Positions 37,069 through 47,379 of a DNA stretch of 64,000 nucleotides are shown in pieces. The stretch spans positions 124,001 to 188,000 of the forward strand of contig NZ_BSQG01000008.1 of the NCBI RefSeq assembly GCF_030268225.1, given 5' to 3'. Position numbers and translations under genes: made by a program. Under the pieces are notes generated by a model that saw only the letters and a program-made list of their open reading frames with translations, was not told the origin of the DNA and made no database searches. The DNA is from Nocardiopsis ansamitocini (GTDB lineage: Bacteria; Actinomycetota; Actinomycetes; Streptosporangiales; Streptosporangiaceae). How positions within the stretch are numbered: position 1 is the first letter of the stretch; each line of letters begins with the position of its first letter.

Positions 37069-38631
37069 TCAGCGGGTCGCGTGCCCCGCGAGCAGGGAGC
37101 GGATCGCCGCCAGGTCGCGTTCGGCCGTGGGGCCGGCCTCCGCGCAGCGGCCGACCAGGGCGTGCCACTCCCGCACCGCCCCGTCGGCCCGTTCGCGCAT
37201 CCGCGTGCGGTCGGCCGCCAGGGCCTGCGCGCGCTCGGCGGCCGTGCGCCGCCCTTTGACGAAGGCGAACGCGCCGGCCCCCGCGGCGGCCAGCGCCAGC
37301 ACCAGGAACACCCAGAACGACCCCAGGAACACCCCTGTCGCCAGTAGGGCCACCGCCCCACCCGCGCACGCCAGCGCTCCGATCCGGCCGCTGTTGTCCG
37401 CCGGGTACCCCAGCGCCAACTGCGCGTCCACCGCGGCAAGGTCGCGCTCGTCGGCCCCGCGCGAAGTGATCACCACCTCGCTGCGGCGGTGGAGGAAACG
37501 CGCCTCGTCCGCGGGCTGCGCCGTCGCCCGCTCGGCCAACCGCGCCGCGCCCGCCTGGACCTGATCGGACAGCACCTCGACGGCGAAGGACCGGCGTCCG
37601 GGAGTGGTCTCGGCCCCGGTCGCGTCGGAGGTCAGCAGCTCCACGAGGTCCCCCGCGGGCTCGCTCCAGCCGGCCGTCTCGGCCTCGGAGGAGGCCGATC
37701 CGCTGCTCTCCACGACCCGGCGCAACTGCTCGACCCGGTGGATGAGGGGCGCTTCCTCGGGGCTGCCCTCCTCCACCAGCAGGCGCAGCGTCTCCACGGC
37801 GTAGGGGTCGGGATCCGCCGGGGACGCGGAAGCGGCCCCCTCCTCCAGCCAGGCGCGCAGCGCGCCCAGCCTGGCCGCGGCCTCCAGTTGGGCCTCCGCC
37901 GCCGCGGTGCCGGTCAGGCTCTCCTTGCTCCTGGCCCTGCGTCGGGGCCCGGCCCCGCCCTGGAACGTCTCCCACACGGTTGCGGCACTGCCGCTGTCGG
38001 GGTGCGCCCGGAAGGCGGCCCGCGCGCAGCCCAGCAGGTGGTCGCGTGCGCCCGCCCCCAACAGCCCGTCGGCGGCCAGCAGCCACAGCGCGCGCTCCTG
38101 GCGCGACACCCGGGCGGGCAGTTCCGGCATCAGGGTCGGCAGGATCCAGTCGGCGTGGACCTCGGCGCGGGCACGGTCCGGTTCCTGCCCGGCGGTCGCC
38201 GTCGCCAACAGGGCGAACACCCCGCTGCGGGCCGCGTCGAGCTGGGCAGCCTCGGCGAAGTGCCGCTGCGCACCGGAGACGTCTTCGGCCAGCGCCGCCC
38301 GCAATCCCTTCGCCGCGGGGGCCAGCCAGTAGCCGGGGACGTCGTCGAGGGGGAGGTGCCCCGGCCGGGGACCCTCCAGCATCCGGCGAACCTGGTGGCG
38401 CACCCGGGCCTGGTCGCCGAAGGGGAGTAGACCCGCACGCACGTCGCTGAGCTCGACGAAGGCGTCGAAACTCGCGGTGATCCGGTCCAGCCGCTGCTCC
38501 AGCGTGCCCCTGATCCGGCTCAGCTCCGAGCGCAGCCGCGAACTCTGCGCGTGCGCACTGGCCATGGCCTGGCCGACTTCTTCGTTCAGCCGTTCGATCT
38601 CGCGGTTCTGCCGGTAGTCGGTCCAGTCCAC
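37069..38631 (-). CDS. Large hypothetical coiled-coil membrane protein
   Basis: A 520-residue protein of no recognised family. The N-terminal ~65 residues form a probable coiled coil (REIERLNEEVGQAMASAHAQ). A helical, TPR-like Ala-rich body follows. Near residues 412-455 two adjacent hydrophobic segments (IGALACAGGAVALLATGVFL and FWVFLVLALAAAGAGAFAFV) make a membrane hairpin. The C-terminal ~65 residues are again charged and helical. The shape suggests a cytoplasmic scaffold anchored by a hairpin. It stands alone. Confidence 0.6.
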   Translation of the reverse strand: MDWTDYRQNREIERLNEEVGQAMASAHAQSSRLRSELSRIRGTLEQRLDRITASFDAFVELSDVRAGLLPFGDQARVRHQVRRMLEGPRPGHLPLDDVPGYWLAPAAKGLRAALAEDVSGAQRHFAEAAQLDAARSGVFALLATATAGQEPDRARAEVHADWILPTLMPELPARVSRQERALWLLAADGLLGAGARDHLLGCARAAFRAHPDSGSAATVWETFQGGAGPRRRARSKESLTGTAAAEAQLEAAARLGALRAWLEEGAASASPADPDPYAVETLRLLVEEGSPEEAPLIHRVEQLRRVVESSGSASSEAETAGWSEPAGDLVELLTSDATGAETTPGRRSFAVEVLSDQVQAGAARLAERATAQPADEARFLHRRSEVVITSRGADERDLAAVDAQLALGYPADNSGRIGALACAGGAVALLATGVFLGSFWVFLVLALAAAGAGAFAFVKGRRTAAERAQALAADRTRMRERADGAVREWHALVGRCAEAGPTAERDLAAIRSLLAGHATR

Positions 38632-38770
38632 GTCGTCCCCCTCGTGTCGTGCCGCCTTCCGCGGGGCACTGCCGGTCGGGCATCAGTCAGGACTGACGGT
38701 CAAAAGGGGCCATGGGTTCCACCAAGTGCGGCAATATAGTCGGACAAAGGACGAACCCGCGTGCCCATTC

Positions 38771-39496
38771 GTGAAGGAGTCCACCATCAGCCGACTGGTG
38801 CTGTGGAACATCGACCTCACCCTCGTCGATGTCGCCCAGGTGACGCGCGCTGCCTATGCCGAGGCGTTCGAGAAGGTGACGGGGACACCGCTGGTGTACC
38901 TCGCCGCCACCGCCGGACGCACCGACTCCGAGATCTTCTTCGACTTCCTCGCCCGCAACGACGTCGACGACCCCGACGACAGTCTGCTTCCCCGCTACAT
39001 CGAGGCGCTCGGCGACGCCTTCGCCTCACGCAGGGACCTGCTCGTTGCACGGGGGCGCATGATGCCCGGCGCCGACGCCGCCCTGGACGCGGTGCGGGCA
39101 CTGCCCGACACCGTGCAGACGGTGGTGACCGGCACGATTATGCCCAACGCCCTGGCCAAACTGGCCGCGTTCGGCCTGGACCGGCGCCTCGACCTCAGCA
39201 TCGGCGGGTTCGGCTCCGAGTACTACCCGAAGGCCAGCCTCATCCAGTTCACCCGCATGCGTGCGGCCGAGGCGCACGGCAGGCCCTTCCCCGAGGCCGC
39301 CACCGTCTACGTCACCGACGACGCCCGCGACGTGGAGGCGGCCCTGATCGGCCGCGCCCGTCCGGTCGCGGTGGCCAGCGGATCCTCCACCGAGTCGCAG
39401 CTCCGGGCGGCCGGTGCCCGCTACGTCCTCCAGGATCTCGGCGAACCCATGACCCTGGTCGCCGCGATCGAGGCGGCCACCGCCGACGCCGGCTGA
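38771..39496 (+). CDS. HAD-like protein with Asn in place of the motif I nucleophile
   Basis: About 241 residues. Motif I reads LVLWNIDLTLVD: where HAD enzymes have DxDGT, this has NxDLT, so the nucleophilic Asp is Asn. Other motifs remain (VVTGTIMPNALAKL, Lys in YYPKASLIQF, YVTDDARDVEAAL). It may be inactive, use another residue, or bind phosphosugars. The start is uncertain: GTG 38771, GTG 38798 and an upstream start at 38726 are possible. TATAGT at 38735-38740 could be the -10 element. Confidence 0.7.
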   Translation: MKESTISRLVLWNIDLTLVDVAQVTRAAYAEAFEKVTGTPLVYLAATAGRTDSEIFFDFLARNDVDDPDDSLLPRYIEALGDAFASRRDLLVARGRMMPGADAALDAVRALPDTVQTVVTGTIMPNALAKLAAFGLDRRLDLSIGGFGSEYYPKASLIQFTRMRAAEAHGRPFPEAATVYVTDDARDVEAALIGRARPVAVASGSSTESQLRAAGARYVLQDLGEPMTLVAAIEAATADAG

Positions 39497-39940
39497 TCTT
39501 CCCCCACCTCACGGGACCGCCGGCAAGGCTGGACGCGCGGTCCCGACCCGACGTAATCTCGCCTTGCTCGGCGCGTCGATCCCACGAGGAGGGCCGTCTG
39601 GATACGGTCAGTGACATGCTCGTGAAACTTACTGGCGTTTATTGCCTATGGGCGCAAAATCCCGCCGTGCAACCCACTCTTAACAGGTGAAACACACTGT
39701 TGACTGAGCCACTCGCCGTGCCGTTCCACGAATCCCAGTAGCCTTGGACGCGTGCACAAGAGGACAACGAAGTCCTCTGACACGCATTGACTCGTGTGCG
39801 CGGGTAGCGGGTCGTTGGGCGATTGCAGAGCATCGCGCCCCCGGCCGCCAGTAGGCCCGCACAGTTCACATGATCCGACGTAACGGCCCCGCCCCGGGCG
39901 CCTATGTACCCCCGACGACTCACAAGGGAGTGAGATCGCA
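39497..39940. other. Gene-free interval upstream of glutamate dehydrogenase
   Basis: About 440 bases with lower G/C around 39620-39710, probably the promoter and leader of the dehydrogenase gene. I see no strong promoter pair, hairpin or small gene in it. Confidence 0.3.
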
Positions 39941-42900
39941 ATGTCAGGGCAGTCTGACGCCGCAAAAGACCACATGCTGAGCGACGCGGTCACCCACTGG
40001 TCGGAGCTTTCCGACCAGGCGGCCGACCAGGAGCGCATCGACCACTTCCTGCGGCTCTACTACCGCCACGTGGCCGCCGAGGAACTCAAACAGCGCACCC
40101 CCGCCCAGATCTGCGGGCCTGCGCTCTGGCACCGGGAACTGGGCGAGCAACGGCCCCAGGGCCGCGCCAAGGTGCGCGTGCACACCCCCGACGCGAACTC
40201 CGCCGGCTGGGACATCGGGCACAGCATCGTCGAGATCGTCACCGACGACGCACCCTACCTCGTCAGCTCGGTGACGATGCAGCTCGCCGAACTCGGCATC
40301 CGCGTGCACCTGGTCATCCACCCGCAACTGCGGGTGGAACGCGACCTCATGGGCACCATCGTGGCCATCGACCCCGACGAGTTCACCCTGCGCCCCCTGG
40401 CGGAGTCGTGGATGCACATCGAGATCGACCGTCAGACCGACCCCACCCGGATCAAGGAAATCGAGAACGTCCTGGAGAACGTTCTCGCCGACGTGCGCTA
40501 CGTCGACGAGGACGCCGCCAAGATGCGCCACAGCGCCATCGTGCTGGCCGACGAGGTCACCGGCTCCGCCGAGACCCTCGCCTCGGGCGGGGTGCCCTGG
40601 GCCGAGATCGGGGAGAGCGCCCAGTTCCTGCGCTGGGTCGCCGAGAAGCACTTCACCTTCATGGGCTACCGGGAGTACGACCTCGCCACCGGCGAGGACG
40701 GCGTCGAAGGACTGCGCCCCAAGCCCGGCACGGGCCTGGGCCTGCTGCGCATGGACGTCCAGAGCGGGCAGAGCTTCGCGCAGCTGCCCCCCGCCGGAGT
40801 CGCCAAGGCCCGTGAGCCCCACGTCCTGGTGCTCACCAAGGCCAACTCCAAGGCCACCGTCTACCGCCCCAAGTACCTCGACTACGTCGGCGTCAAGAAG
40901 TTCGACGCCCAGGGCAACGTCGTCGGCGAACGCCGCTTCCTCGGCCTGTTCACGCACGACGCCATGACCGGCCCCGTCTCGCAGATCCCGATCCTCCAGC
41001 GCAAGCAGCACGAGGTCCTCAAACTCGCCGGGTTCCACGCCGACAGCTACGACGGCAAGGAGGTCGCCGAGATCCTGGCGGGCTTCCCCCGTGAAGAGCT
41101 GTTCCAGATGGACGTGCCCGAGCTCTACGACATCGTGCTGGGCGTCCTGCGCCTGCGCGAGCGCCGCGGCACCAAGCTCTTCCTGCGCCGCGACTCCTAC
41201 GGCCGGTACATGTCCTGCCTGGTCTACATGCCGCGCGACCGCTACAGCACGCAGGTGCGCCTGGACATCCAGAAGGTCCTGTCCGAGGCGTTCAAGGGCG
41301 CCACCATGGACCACAGCGTCATGATCGGCTCCGCGCCCCTGGCCCGCCTCTACCTCGTGGTGCGCGCCGAGCGGGGAAGCTCGCTCGCCGACGTCGACCA
41401 CGCGGCGCTGGAGACCGAGGTCGTGCGCGCCACCCGCTCCTGGGACGACGACCTCGTCGACGAGCTCGCCGCCCGCTTCGGCACCGGGCGCGCCACGGAC
41501 CTGCTCGCCGCCTACGGCGACAACCTGACCAACAGCTACAAGGTGGACGTCCTCCCGTCCACCGCCGTGGACGACCTCGACCACATCGACCGTCTCGGCG
41601 CCGACGACCTCTCCATCAAGCTCTACCGCACCGACGACGGCGGATCCGGGGCGTGGCGCTGCAAGGTCTACCGCACCGGCTCGCCCATCTCGCTGTCCAA
41701 GGCGCTGCCGCTCCTGGAGCACATGGGCCTGGAGATCGTCGACGAGTGGCCCTACGGCCTGGAGCGCCCCGACGCAACGGGCGTGCGCCGCGAGTGGGCC
41801 TGGATCTACGACTTCGGCCTGGCCGACCTCCCGGTGGACGAGAACACCACCGCCAAGGTCAAGGACCTCTTCGAAGAGGCGTTCGTCGCCCTGTGGGACG
41901 GCCGGGTCGAATCCGACCGGTTCAACGCCCTGGTCGTCCGGGGCGGCCTCACCTGGCGCCAGGTCACCATCCTGCGCGCCTACGCCAAGTACCTGCGCCA
42001 GACCGGAAGCACCTTCAGCCCGGCCTACCTCGCCGACGTGCTGGTCTCGCACACCCACATCGCCGGCTTGCTGGTCCGGCTGTTCGAGTCGCGGTTCGAC
42101 CCGACCCTCGAAGTGGCGCGCATCGAGCGCACCGAGGGCATCTCCGAAGAGATCCGCAGCGAACTCGACCTGGTCGCCAGCCTCGACTCCGACCGCATCC
42201 TGCGCTCGTTCCTGGCCTCCATCGAGGCGACCCTGCGCACCAACTACTTCCAGGACGCCGCGACCGGCGGCAAGCCCTACCTGGTCTACAAGCTCGACCC
42301 GCAGCGCATCCCCGACCTCCCCGCCCCGCTGCCCAAGCTGGAGATGTTCGTCTACTCGCCCCGCGTCGAGGGCGTGCACCTGCGCTTCGGCTCGGTCGCG
42401 CGCGGCGGCCTGCGCTGGTCCGACCGCCCCGAGGACTTCCGTACCGAGGTCCTCGGACTGGTCAAGGCGCAGATGGTCAAGAACGCCGTCATCGTCCCCA
42501 ACGGGGCCAAGGGCGGGTTCGTCTGCAAGCGCCTGCCCGCGGGCGGGGACCGCGACGCGGTGATGGCCGAGGTCGTGTCCTGCTACAAGCACTTCATCAG
42601 CGGGCTCCTCGACGTCACCGACAACCTGGTTGACGGCGAGGTCGCCCACCCCCAGGAGGTCGTGCGCTACGACGCCGACGACTCCTACCTCGTGGTCGCC
42701 GCGGACAAGGGCACCGCGACCTTCTCCGACATCGCCAACTCCATCGCCGCCGAACGCGGTTTCTGGCTCGGCGACGCCTTCGCGTCCGGCGGGTCGGTCG
42801 GCTACGACCACAAGGCCATGGGCATCACCGCGCGCGGCGCCTGGGAGTCGGTCAAGTACCACTTCCGGGAGACGGGCCTGGACGTCCAGACCACCGACTT

Positions 42901-44809
42901 CACCGTCGCGGGCATCGGCGACATGTCCGGTGACGTCTTCGGCAACGGCATGTTGCTGTCCCAGCACATCCGCCTCGTCGCGGCGTTCGACCACCGGCAC
43001 ATCTTCCTCGACCCCGCCCCCGACGCGGCCGCCGGTTTCGCCGAGCGCCAGAGGCTGTTCGCGCTCGACCGCAGCTCCTGGGCCGACTACGACACCTCGC
43101 TGATCTCTGCGGGAGGCGGAGTGCACCCGCGCACCGCCAAGTCCATCCCCGTGACCGCGCAGGTCCGCCAGGCGCTGGGCATCGACGAACGGGTGTCCTC
43201 GCTCACCCCGCACGAGCTCATCCAGTGCATCCTGCGCGCCCCGGTCGACCTGCTGTGGAACGGCGGCATCGGCACCTACGTCAAGGCGTCGACGGAATCC
43301 CACACCGCGGTGGGCGACAAGACCAACGATCCGGTGCGCGTCAACGCCTCCGACCTGCGCTGCGGAGTCGTCGGTGAAGGCGGCAACCTCGGACTGACCC
43401 AGATGGCCCGCATCGAGTTCGCCCTCGCCGGTGGCCGGGTCAACTCCGACTTCGTGGACAACTCCGCCGGGGTGGACACCTCCGACCACGAGGTGAACAT
43501 CAAGATCATGCTCGACCGCGAGGTCCGTGCCGGCCGCCTGACCAAGGAGGACCGCGACAAGCTGTTCATCGGAATGACCGACGAGGTCGCCGATCTGGTG
43601 CTGTACAACAACTACCAGCAGAACACGGTCATCGCCGCGGCCCGCAAACAGACCACCAGCATGTTGCACGTGCACACCCGCTACCTGCGCAGGCTGGAAC
43701 GCAGCGGCAAGCTCAAGCGCAAGCTGGAGTTCCTGCCCGACGACAAGACCATCGCGGCCCGGCGCTCCGCCGGACAGGGCCTCACCGGTCCGGAGTTCGG
43801 CACACTGATCGCCTACACCAAGATCACCATGGCCGAGGAGATCCTCGCCTCCGACCTCCCCGACGACCCGTTCCTGCGCGGCGCGCTCACCGAGTACTTC
43901 CCGACCGAGCTGCGCGAGCGGTTCGCCGAAGCCATGCCCCAGCACCCGCTGCACCGCGAGATCATCACCACCCAGGTGGTCAACGACCTGGTCAACCGGT
44001 GCGGATCGACCTTCGCGTTCCGCTTCAACGAGGAGACCGGGGCCGGGGCGGAGGACATCGCCCGCGCCTACCTGATGGTGCGCGAGGTCTTCGGGCTGCG
44101 CGACTTCTGGACCGCGGTCGAGGAACTGGGACACCGGGTCGACGTCGACACCCAGCTCGCCATGCTGCTGGAGTCGCGCAAGCTGGTCGAGCGCACGGCC
44201 CGCTGGCTCATGCGCAACCGGTCCTCGCTGCCCGACCTCGGCGCAGAGATCGCCCGGTTCGCCGAGGGGGTCAAGCTGATCGTCCCGCAGCTTCCCGCGA
44301 TGCTCCAGGGCCGCGACCTCGCCGCCTTCGTCGAGCGGCGCGACTCCTTCATCGCCCGGGGCGTCCCGGAGGAGTTGGCGGAGCAGGTGGCCGGGATGGT
44401 GCCGGCCTACTCCACCTTCGACCTCGTCCGGGTCTCCACCGAGACGGACCGCCCCCTGCGGGAGGTCGCCGAGGTCTACTTCGACCTCGCCGACCAGCTC
44501 CAGTTGAGCCGGCTACGGGAGCGCATCATCGCGCTGCCCCGCGACGACCGGTGGAACACCATGGCACGCGGTGCGGTGCGCGACGACCTCTACGCCGCCC
44601 AGGCCGACATGTCCAGCACCATCCTGCGGTCCGGACACTCGGGGGAGACCCCCGACGAGTTGCGCGCCCACTGGACCGAGCAGAACCGCTCCTCGGTCAA
44701 GAGGGCGGGGGAGATCCTCTCCGAGATCTGGGAGGCCGAGCGTTTCGACCTCTCCACTCTCTCGGTGGCGGTCCGCTCCATCCGCTCGCTGGTCGCCGCC
44801 AGCAACTAG
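39941..44809 (+). CDS. gdh: NAD-specific glutamate dehydrogenase, 180-kDa class
   Basis: A 1622-residue enzyme of the large NAD-GDH class known from streptomycetes and Pseudomonas. A long N-terminal regulatory region includes an ACT-like segment (VSSVTMQLAELGIRVHLVIH). The catalytic core is near residues 800-1100 (RFGSVARGGLRWSDRPEDFR, KGGFVCKRLP, FTVAGIGDMSGDVFGNGML, WNGGIGTYVKAS). A helical C-terminal domain follows. It converts glutamate to 2-oxoglutarate and ammonia with NAD. GGGAGTGAG precedes the ATG. The gene appears monocistronic and is followed by a terminator. Confidence 0.95.
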   Translation: MSGQSDAAKDHMLSDAVTHWSELSDQAADQERIDHFLRLYYRHVAAEELKQRTPAQICGPALWHRELGEQRPQGRAKVRVHTPDANSAGWDIGHSIVEIVTDDAPYLVSSVTMQLAELGIRVHLVIHPQLRVERDLMGTIVAIDPDEFTLRPLAESWMHIEIDRQTDPTRIKEIENVLENVLADVRYVDEDAAKMRHSAIVLADEVTGSAETLASGGVPWAEIGESAQFLRWVAEKHFTFMGYREYDLATGEDGVEGLRPKPGTGLGLLRMDVQSGQSFAQLPPAGVAKAREPHVLVLTKANSKATVYRPKYLDYVGVKKFDAQGNVVGERRFLGLFTHDAMTGPVSQIPILQRKQHEVLKLAGFHADSYDGKEVAEILAGFPREELFQMDVPELYDIVLGVLRLRERRGTKLFLRRDSYGRYMSCLVYMPRDRYSTQVRLDIQKVLSEAFKGATMDHSVMIGSAPLARLYLVVRAERGSSLADVDHAALETEVVRATRSWDDDLVDELAARFGTGRATDLLAAYGDNLTNSYKVDVLPSTAVDDLDHIDRLGADDLSIKLYRTDDGGSGAWRCKVYRTGSPISLSKALPLLEHMGLEIVDEWPYGLERPDATGVRREWAWIYDFGLADLPVDENTTAKVKDLFEEAFVALWDGRVESDRFNALVVRGGLTWRQVTILRAYAKYLRQTGSTFSPAYLADVLVSHTHIAGLLVRLFESRFDPTLEVARIERTEGISEEIRSELDLVASLDSDRILRSFLASIEATLRTNYFQDAATGGKPYLVYKLDPQRIPDLPAPLPKLEMFVYSPRVEGVHLRFGSVARGGLRWSDRPEDFRTEVLGLVKAQMVKNAVIVPNGAKGGFVCKRLPAGGDRDAVMAEVVSCYKHFISGLLDVTDNLVDGEVAHPQEVVRYDADDSYLVVAADKGTATFSDIANSIAAERGFWLGDAFASGGSVGYDHKAMGITARGAWESVKYHFRETGLDVQTTDFTVAGIGDMSGDVFGNGMLLSQHIRLVAAFDHRHIFLDPAPDAAAGFAERQRLFALDRSSWADYDTSLISAGGGVHPRTAKSIPVTAQVRQALGIDERVSSLTPHELIQCILRAPVDLLWNGGIGTYVKASTESHTAVGDKTNDPVRVNASDLRCGVVGEGGNLGLTQMARIEFALAGGRVNSDFVDNSAGVDTSDHEVNIKIMLDREVRAGRLTKEDRDKLFIGMTDEVADLVLYNNYQQNTVIAAARKQTTSMLHVHTRYLRRLERSGKLKRKLEFLPDDKTIAARRSAGQGLTGPEFGTLIAYTKITMAEEILASDLPDDPFLRGALTEYFPTELRERFAEAMPQHPLHREIITTQVVNDLVNRCGSTFAFRFNEETGAGAEDIARAYLMVREVFGLRDFWTAVEELGHRVDVDTQLAMLLESRKLVERTARWLMRNRSSLPDLGAEIARFAEGVKLIVPQLPAMLQGRDLAAFVERRDSFIARGVPEELAEQVAGMVPAYSTFDLVRVSTETDRPLREVAEVYFDLADQLQLSRLRERIIALPRDDRWNTMARGAVRDDLYAAQADMSSTILRSGHSGETPDELRAHWTEQNRSSVKRAGEILSEIWEAERFDLSTLSVAVRSIRSLVAASN

Positions 44810-44819
44810 CCGCGCCCCT

Positions 44820-44855
44820 GAGGGCCACCGGGAGCTTCGGCGCCCGGTGGCCCTC
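44820..44855 (+). terminator. Terminator after glutamate dehydrogenase
   Basis: A perfect 13-bp stem (44820-44832 with 44843-44855) with a 10-base loop, about 10 bases past the stop. The downstream tract is not T-rich, as is common in this group. Confidence 0.6.
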
Positions 44856-44975
44856 GGCCCTGTCCGGGGAACCCGGCGTCCCGGAGGCCGTGCGGGCACG
44901 GCGCAGACCGTACGAGGGGTTCGGGCGAGGACACGGTGATTTGCTCGCAGACGCCGGGCTTGGTCTGATGAGGGC

Positions 44976-45821
44976 GTGGACGCCAAGAAGGACCGCCCGA
45001 CCGTCGACGAGCTGCTGGCCAGGGTTGAGGACGCCTGGCGCGACCCCGCACGGCTGCGCGCACTGGTGCACGACGCGCTCGACGACGGTTTCGGCGCCGA
45101 GATCCTGCCCGCGGCGCGCCGGGTGCGCGAGATCGACCCAGACCTCGATCGCGGCGTCCTGCTCTACGCCCTGGCGCTGCGCGGCTGCGCCCGGCACGAG
45201 CAGGCCGAGAAGATCCTGATCGCCCACGTCAAGGCCCGGGGTGGGCGCGCCGACCTGTGGTTCGCCCTGGCCCCGTTGGCCTCCTGGCGTGGCAGCGTCA
45301 ACGACGTCAACACCGCCCTGGACAATGCCCTGCTCCACGACCCCGACCACGCCGACGCGCTGACCTGGGGATGGAAGTTCCAGTCCCGACAGCACGAGGA
45401 CGGGGGCGAGCACGCGGACCAGTGGCTGGCCGACCGCAGTGGGGCAGGCTGGCGGGCGGGCCTCATGCTCGGCGAGCGGGCGCTGCACCACGGCCGTACC
45501 GACGCCGCCCTGGAACTGTTCGAGCGATCCTGCGACCGGGCCCCCAGGAGAGCGGAGCCGCTCCTGCGCGCGGCCCGCGCCCTCGCGGGTGCCGGACTCG
45601 ACGAGGAGTGCGCCCGGCTGGTCCTCGCGCACTGGAGCGGCTCGCGCGGCCCCTGGCCGCTGATCGAGCTGATCGAGGCGCAACTGCGGCTGGGGCGGAT
45701 CGCCGATGCCGCGTTCGCTCTGGCCCGCCTCCGCGGTGTGCGTGACCTGGGAGACGCCGCCCCCGCGGCGGCCGAGGTGAGCCGTAGGGCCGAGGCCGCA
45801 CGGCTCGCTGCGGGCCTGTAG
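44976..45821 (+). CDS. TPR-like repeat protein
   Basis: A 281-residue helical protein with tetratricopeptide-like pairs, for example VLLYALALRGCARHEQAEKIL, GERALHHGRTDAALELFERS and LLRAARALAGAGLDEECARL. It has no signal peptide or membrane segment. It starts at GTG 44976 and ends 37 bases before prfB. Probably a protein-interaction scaffold; partner unknown. Confidence 0.7.
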   Translation: MDAKKDRPTVDELLARVEDAWRDPARLRALVHDALDDGFGAEILPAARRVREIDPDLDRGVLLYALALRGCARHEQAEKILIAHVKARGGRADLWFALAPLASWRGSVNDVNTALDNALLHDPDHADALTWGWKFQSRQHEDGGEHADQWLADRSGAGWRAGLMLGERALHHGRTDAALELFERSCDRAPRRAEPLLRAARALAGAGLDEECARLVLAHWSGSRGPWPLIELIEAQLRLGRIADAAFALARLRGVRDLGDAAPAAAEVSRRAEAARLAAGL

Positions 45822-45857
45822 GCGGGCAGCCGCCCCGTCACGCCCTAGACTTGGGGC

Positions 45858-46976
45858 GTGGCTGACCTAGACCCCGCAGAGCAGATCAAGGAACTCTCGT
45901 CCACGCTGGCGAGCGTCGAGTCCGTTTTGGACCTCGACGCCAAGCGGACCGAGATCGAGCAGCTTCGCGAGCAGGCGGGTGATCCCGAACTGTGGAGCGA
46001 CCAGGAGAACGCGCAGAAGGTGACGCGTCGGCTGTCCTTCCTGGAATCCGAGATCACCAAGGTCGAAGGGATTCGACGGCGCCTTGAGGACATCGGGGTG
46101 CTCTTCGAGCTCGCCGCAGCCGAGGACGACGCCGACACGCTGACCGAGGCCCAGGGAGAGCTCGCGTCCCTGCGCAAGGACATCGGCGAGCTTGAGGTCC
46201 GCACGTTGCTGTCGGGCCCCTACGACGAGCGCGAGGCGCTGGTCAGCATCAACGCGCAGGCCGGGGGAGTGGACGCCGCCGACTGGACGCAGATGTTGCA
46301 GCGCATGTACCTGCGCTGGGCCGAGCGGCACGGCTACCCCACCGACGTCTACGAGACCTCCTACGCCGAAGAGGCGGGGATCAAGTCCACCACCTTCGCG
46401 GTGCGCGCGCCCTTCGCCTACGGCACGCTGCGCGGCGAGCACGGCACGCACCGGCTCGTGCGCATCTCGCCCTTCGACAACCAGAGCCGTCGCCAGACCT
46501 CCTTCGCCGGGGTGGACGTGGTGCCGGTCGTGGAGCAGAGCGACCACATCGACATCGACGAGACCGAACTGCGCATCGATGTCTACCGCTCTTCCGGACC
46601 CGGCGGCCAGGGGGTCAACACCACCGACTCCGCGGTGCGTATCACCCACTTGCCCACCGGCATTGTCGTGTCGTGCCAGAACGAGCGCTCCCAACTGCAG
46701 AACCGGGCGACCGCGATGTCGGTTCTGCAGGCCAAACTCCTTGAGCGCAAGCGCCAGGAGGAAAAGGCGGAGATCAACGAGTTGCGCGGCGACTCGGTGA
46801 GCAGCTGGGGGACCCAGATGCGCAACTATGTCCTCCAGCCGTACCAGAGCGTCAAGGACGTGCGCACCAACGTCGAGACGGGGAACACCGGAGCCATTCT
46901 CGACGGTGAGATCGATGAGTTCATCGATGCCGAGATCCGCTGGCTGCGCAGTCGGGAGCGCGACACCGACGCCTAG
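45858..46976 (+). CDS. prfB: Peptide chain release factor 2
   Basis: A 372-residue RF2. The tripeptide SPF that reads UGA is at residues 204-206, and the catalytic GGQ is at 249-251 ([19 protein letters not shown]). The gene is a single open frame from GTG 45858, so the programmed +1 frameshift of many bacterial prfB genes is absent, as usual in actinobacteria. It is followed after about 400 bases by ftsE-ftsX-smpB, the typical actinobacterial order. Confidence 0.96.
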   Translation: MADLDPAEQIKELSSTLASVESVLDLDAKRTEIEQLREQAGDPELWSDQENAQKVTRRLSFLESEITKVEGIRRRLEDIGVLFELAAAEDDADTLTEAQGELASLRKDIGELEVRTLLSGPYDEREALVSINAQAGGVDAADWTQMLQRMYLRWAERHGYPTDVYETSYAEEAGIKSTTFAVRAPFAYGTLRGEHGTHRLVRISPFDNQSRRQTSFAGVDVVPVVEQSDHIDIDETELRIDVYRSSGPGGQGVNTTDSAVRITHLPTGIVVSCQNERSQLQNRATAMSVLQAKLLERKRQEEKAEINELRGDSVSSWGTQMRNYVLQPYQSVKDVRTNVETGNTGAILDGEIDEFIDAEIRWLRSRERDTDA

Positions 46977-47104
46977 ACCCCCTGCCCGGACGCGAAACGC
47001 GGTATTTTCACGTTTGGCCGTCTGTACTGGTCAGGCAGGGTGGATCCAGCTTGGGGCAAGGGGGCGAAATGCGTTTCCCGGAGATCACGGCACGATTAGG
47101 TATA

Positions 47105-47120
47105 TGTGAACGTTATCACC
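47105..47120. promoter_or_regulatory. CRP-like palindrome in the prfB-ftsE interval
   Basis: TGTGA-N6-TCACC agrees with the CRP-family box TGTGA-N6-TCACA at 9 of 10 conserved positions. It lies 260 bases upstream of ftsE in a 400-base gap that otherwise holds no gene. A TTGACA hexamer at 47123-47128 follows, though no good -10 is seen at the standard distance. Confidence 0.3.
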
Positions 47121-47379
47121 GCTTGACAGTTCCGATATGCTCATGCCTGCCGGCTCATGTTACTGCTGAGTCGGCGGGGCCGTGGAGGCTGCGGGAACGC
47201 GTTATTCCCGGCAATGACCGGCAATGACCGACTCAGAGTCGTCAGAAGTTGCCGCGTGCGGATCTGGACATTCCGGGTTGCTTTCCCCCCTACACTGTCG
47301 ATTGGCCCTGTGGCCGGTACTGCCTTGAGCGGATCCACCGCTTCGGGGCCCCAACCTTCGAGATCCTTGTGATGCGCCT

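Noticed and set aside
38761-39690. Open frame starting at GTG 38761
   Set aside because: It has a reasonable ribosome-binding site, but the protein is His/Arg-rich without motifs, whereas the overlapping frame carries the HAD motifs.
39944-44134. 1396-codon open frame antisense to glutamate dehydrogenase
   Set aside because: Same kind of codon-bias shadow, overlapping a well-supported gene completely.
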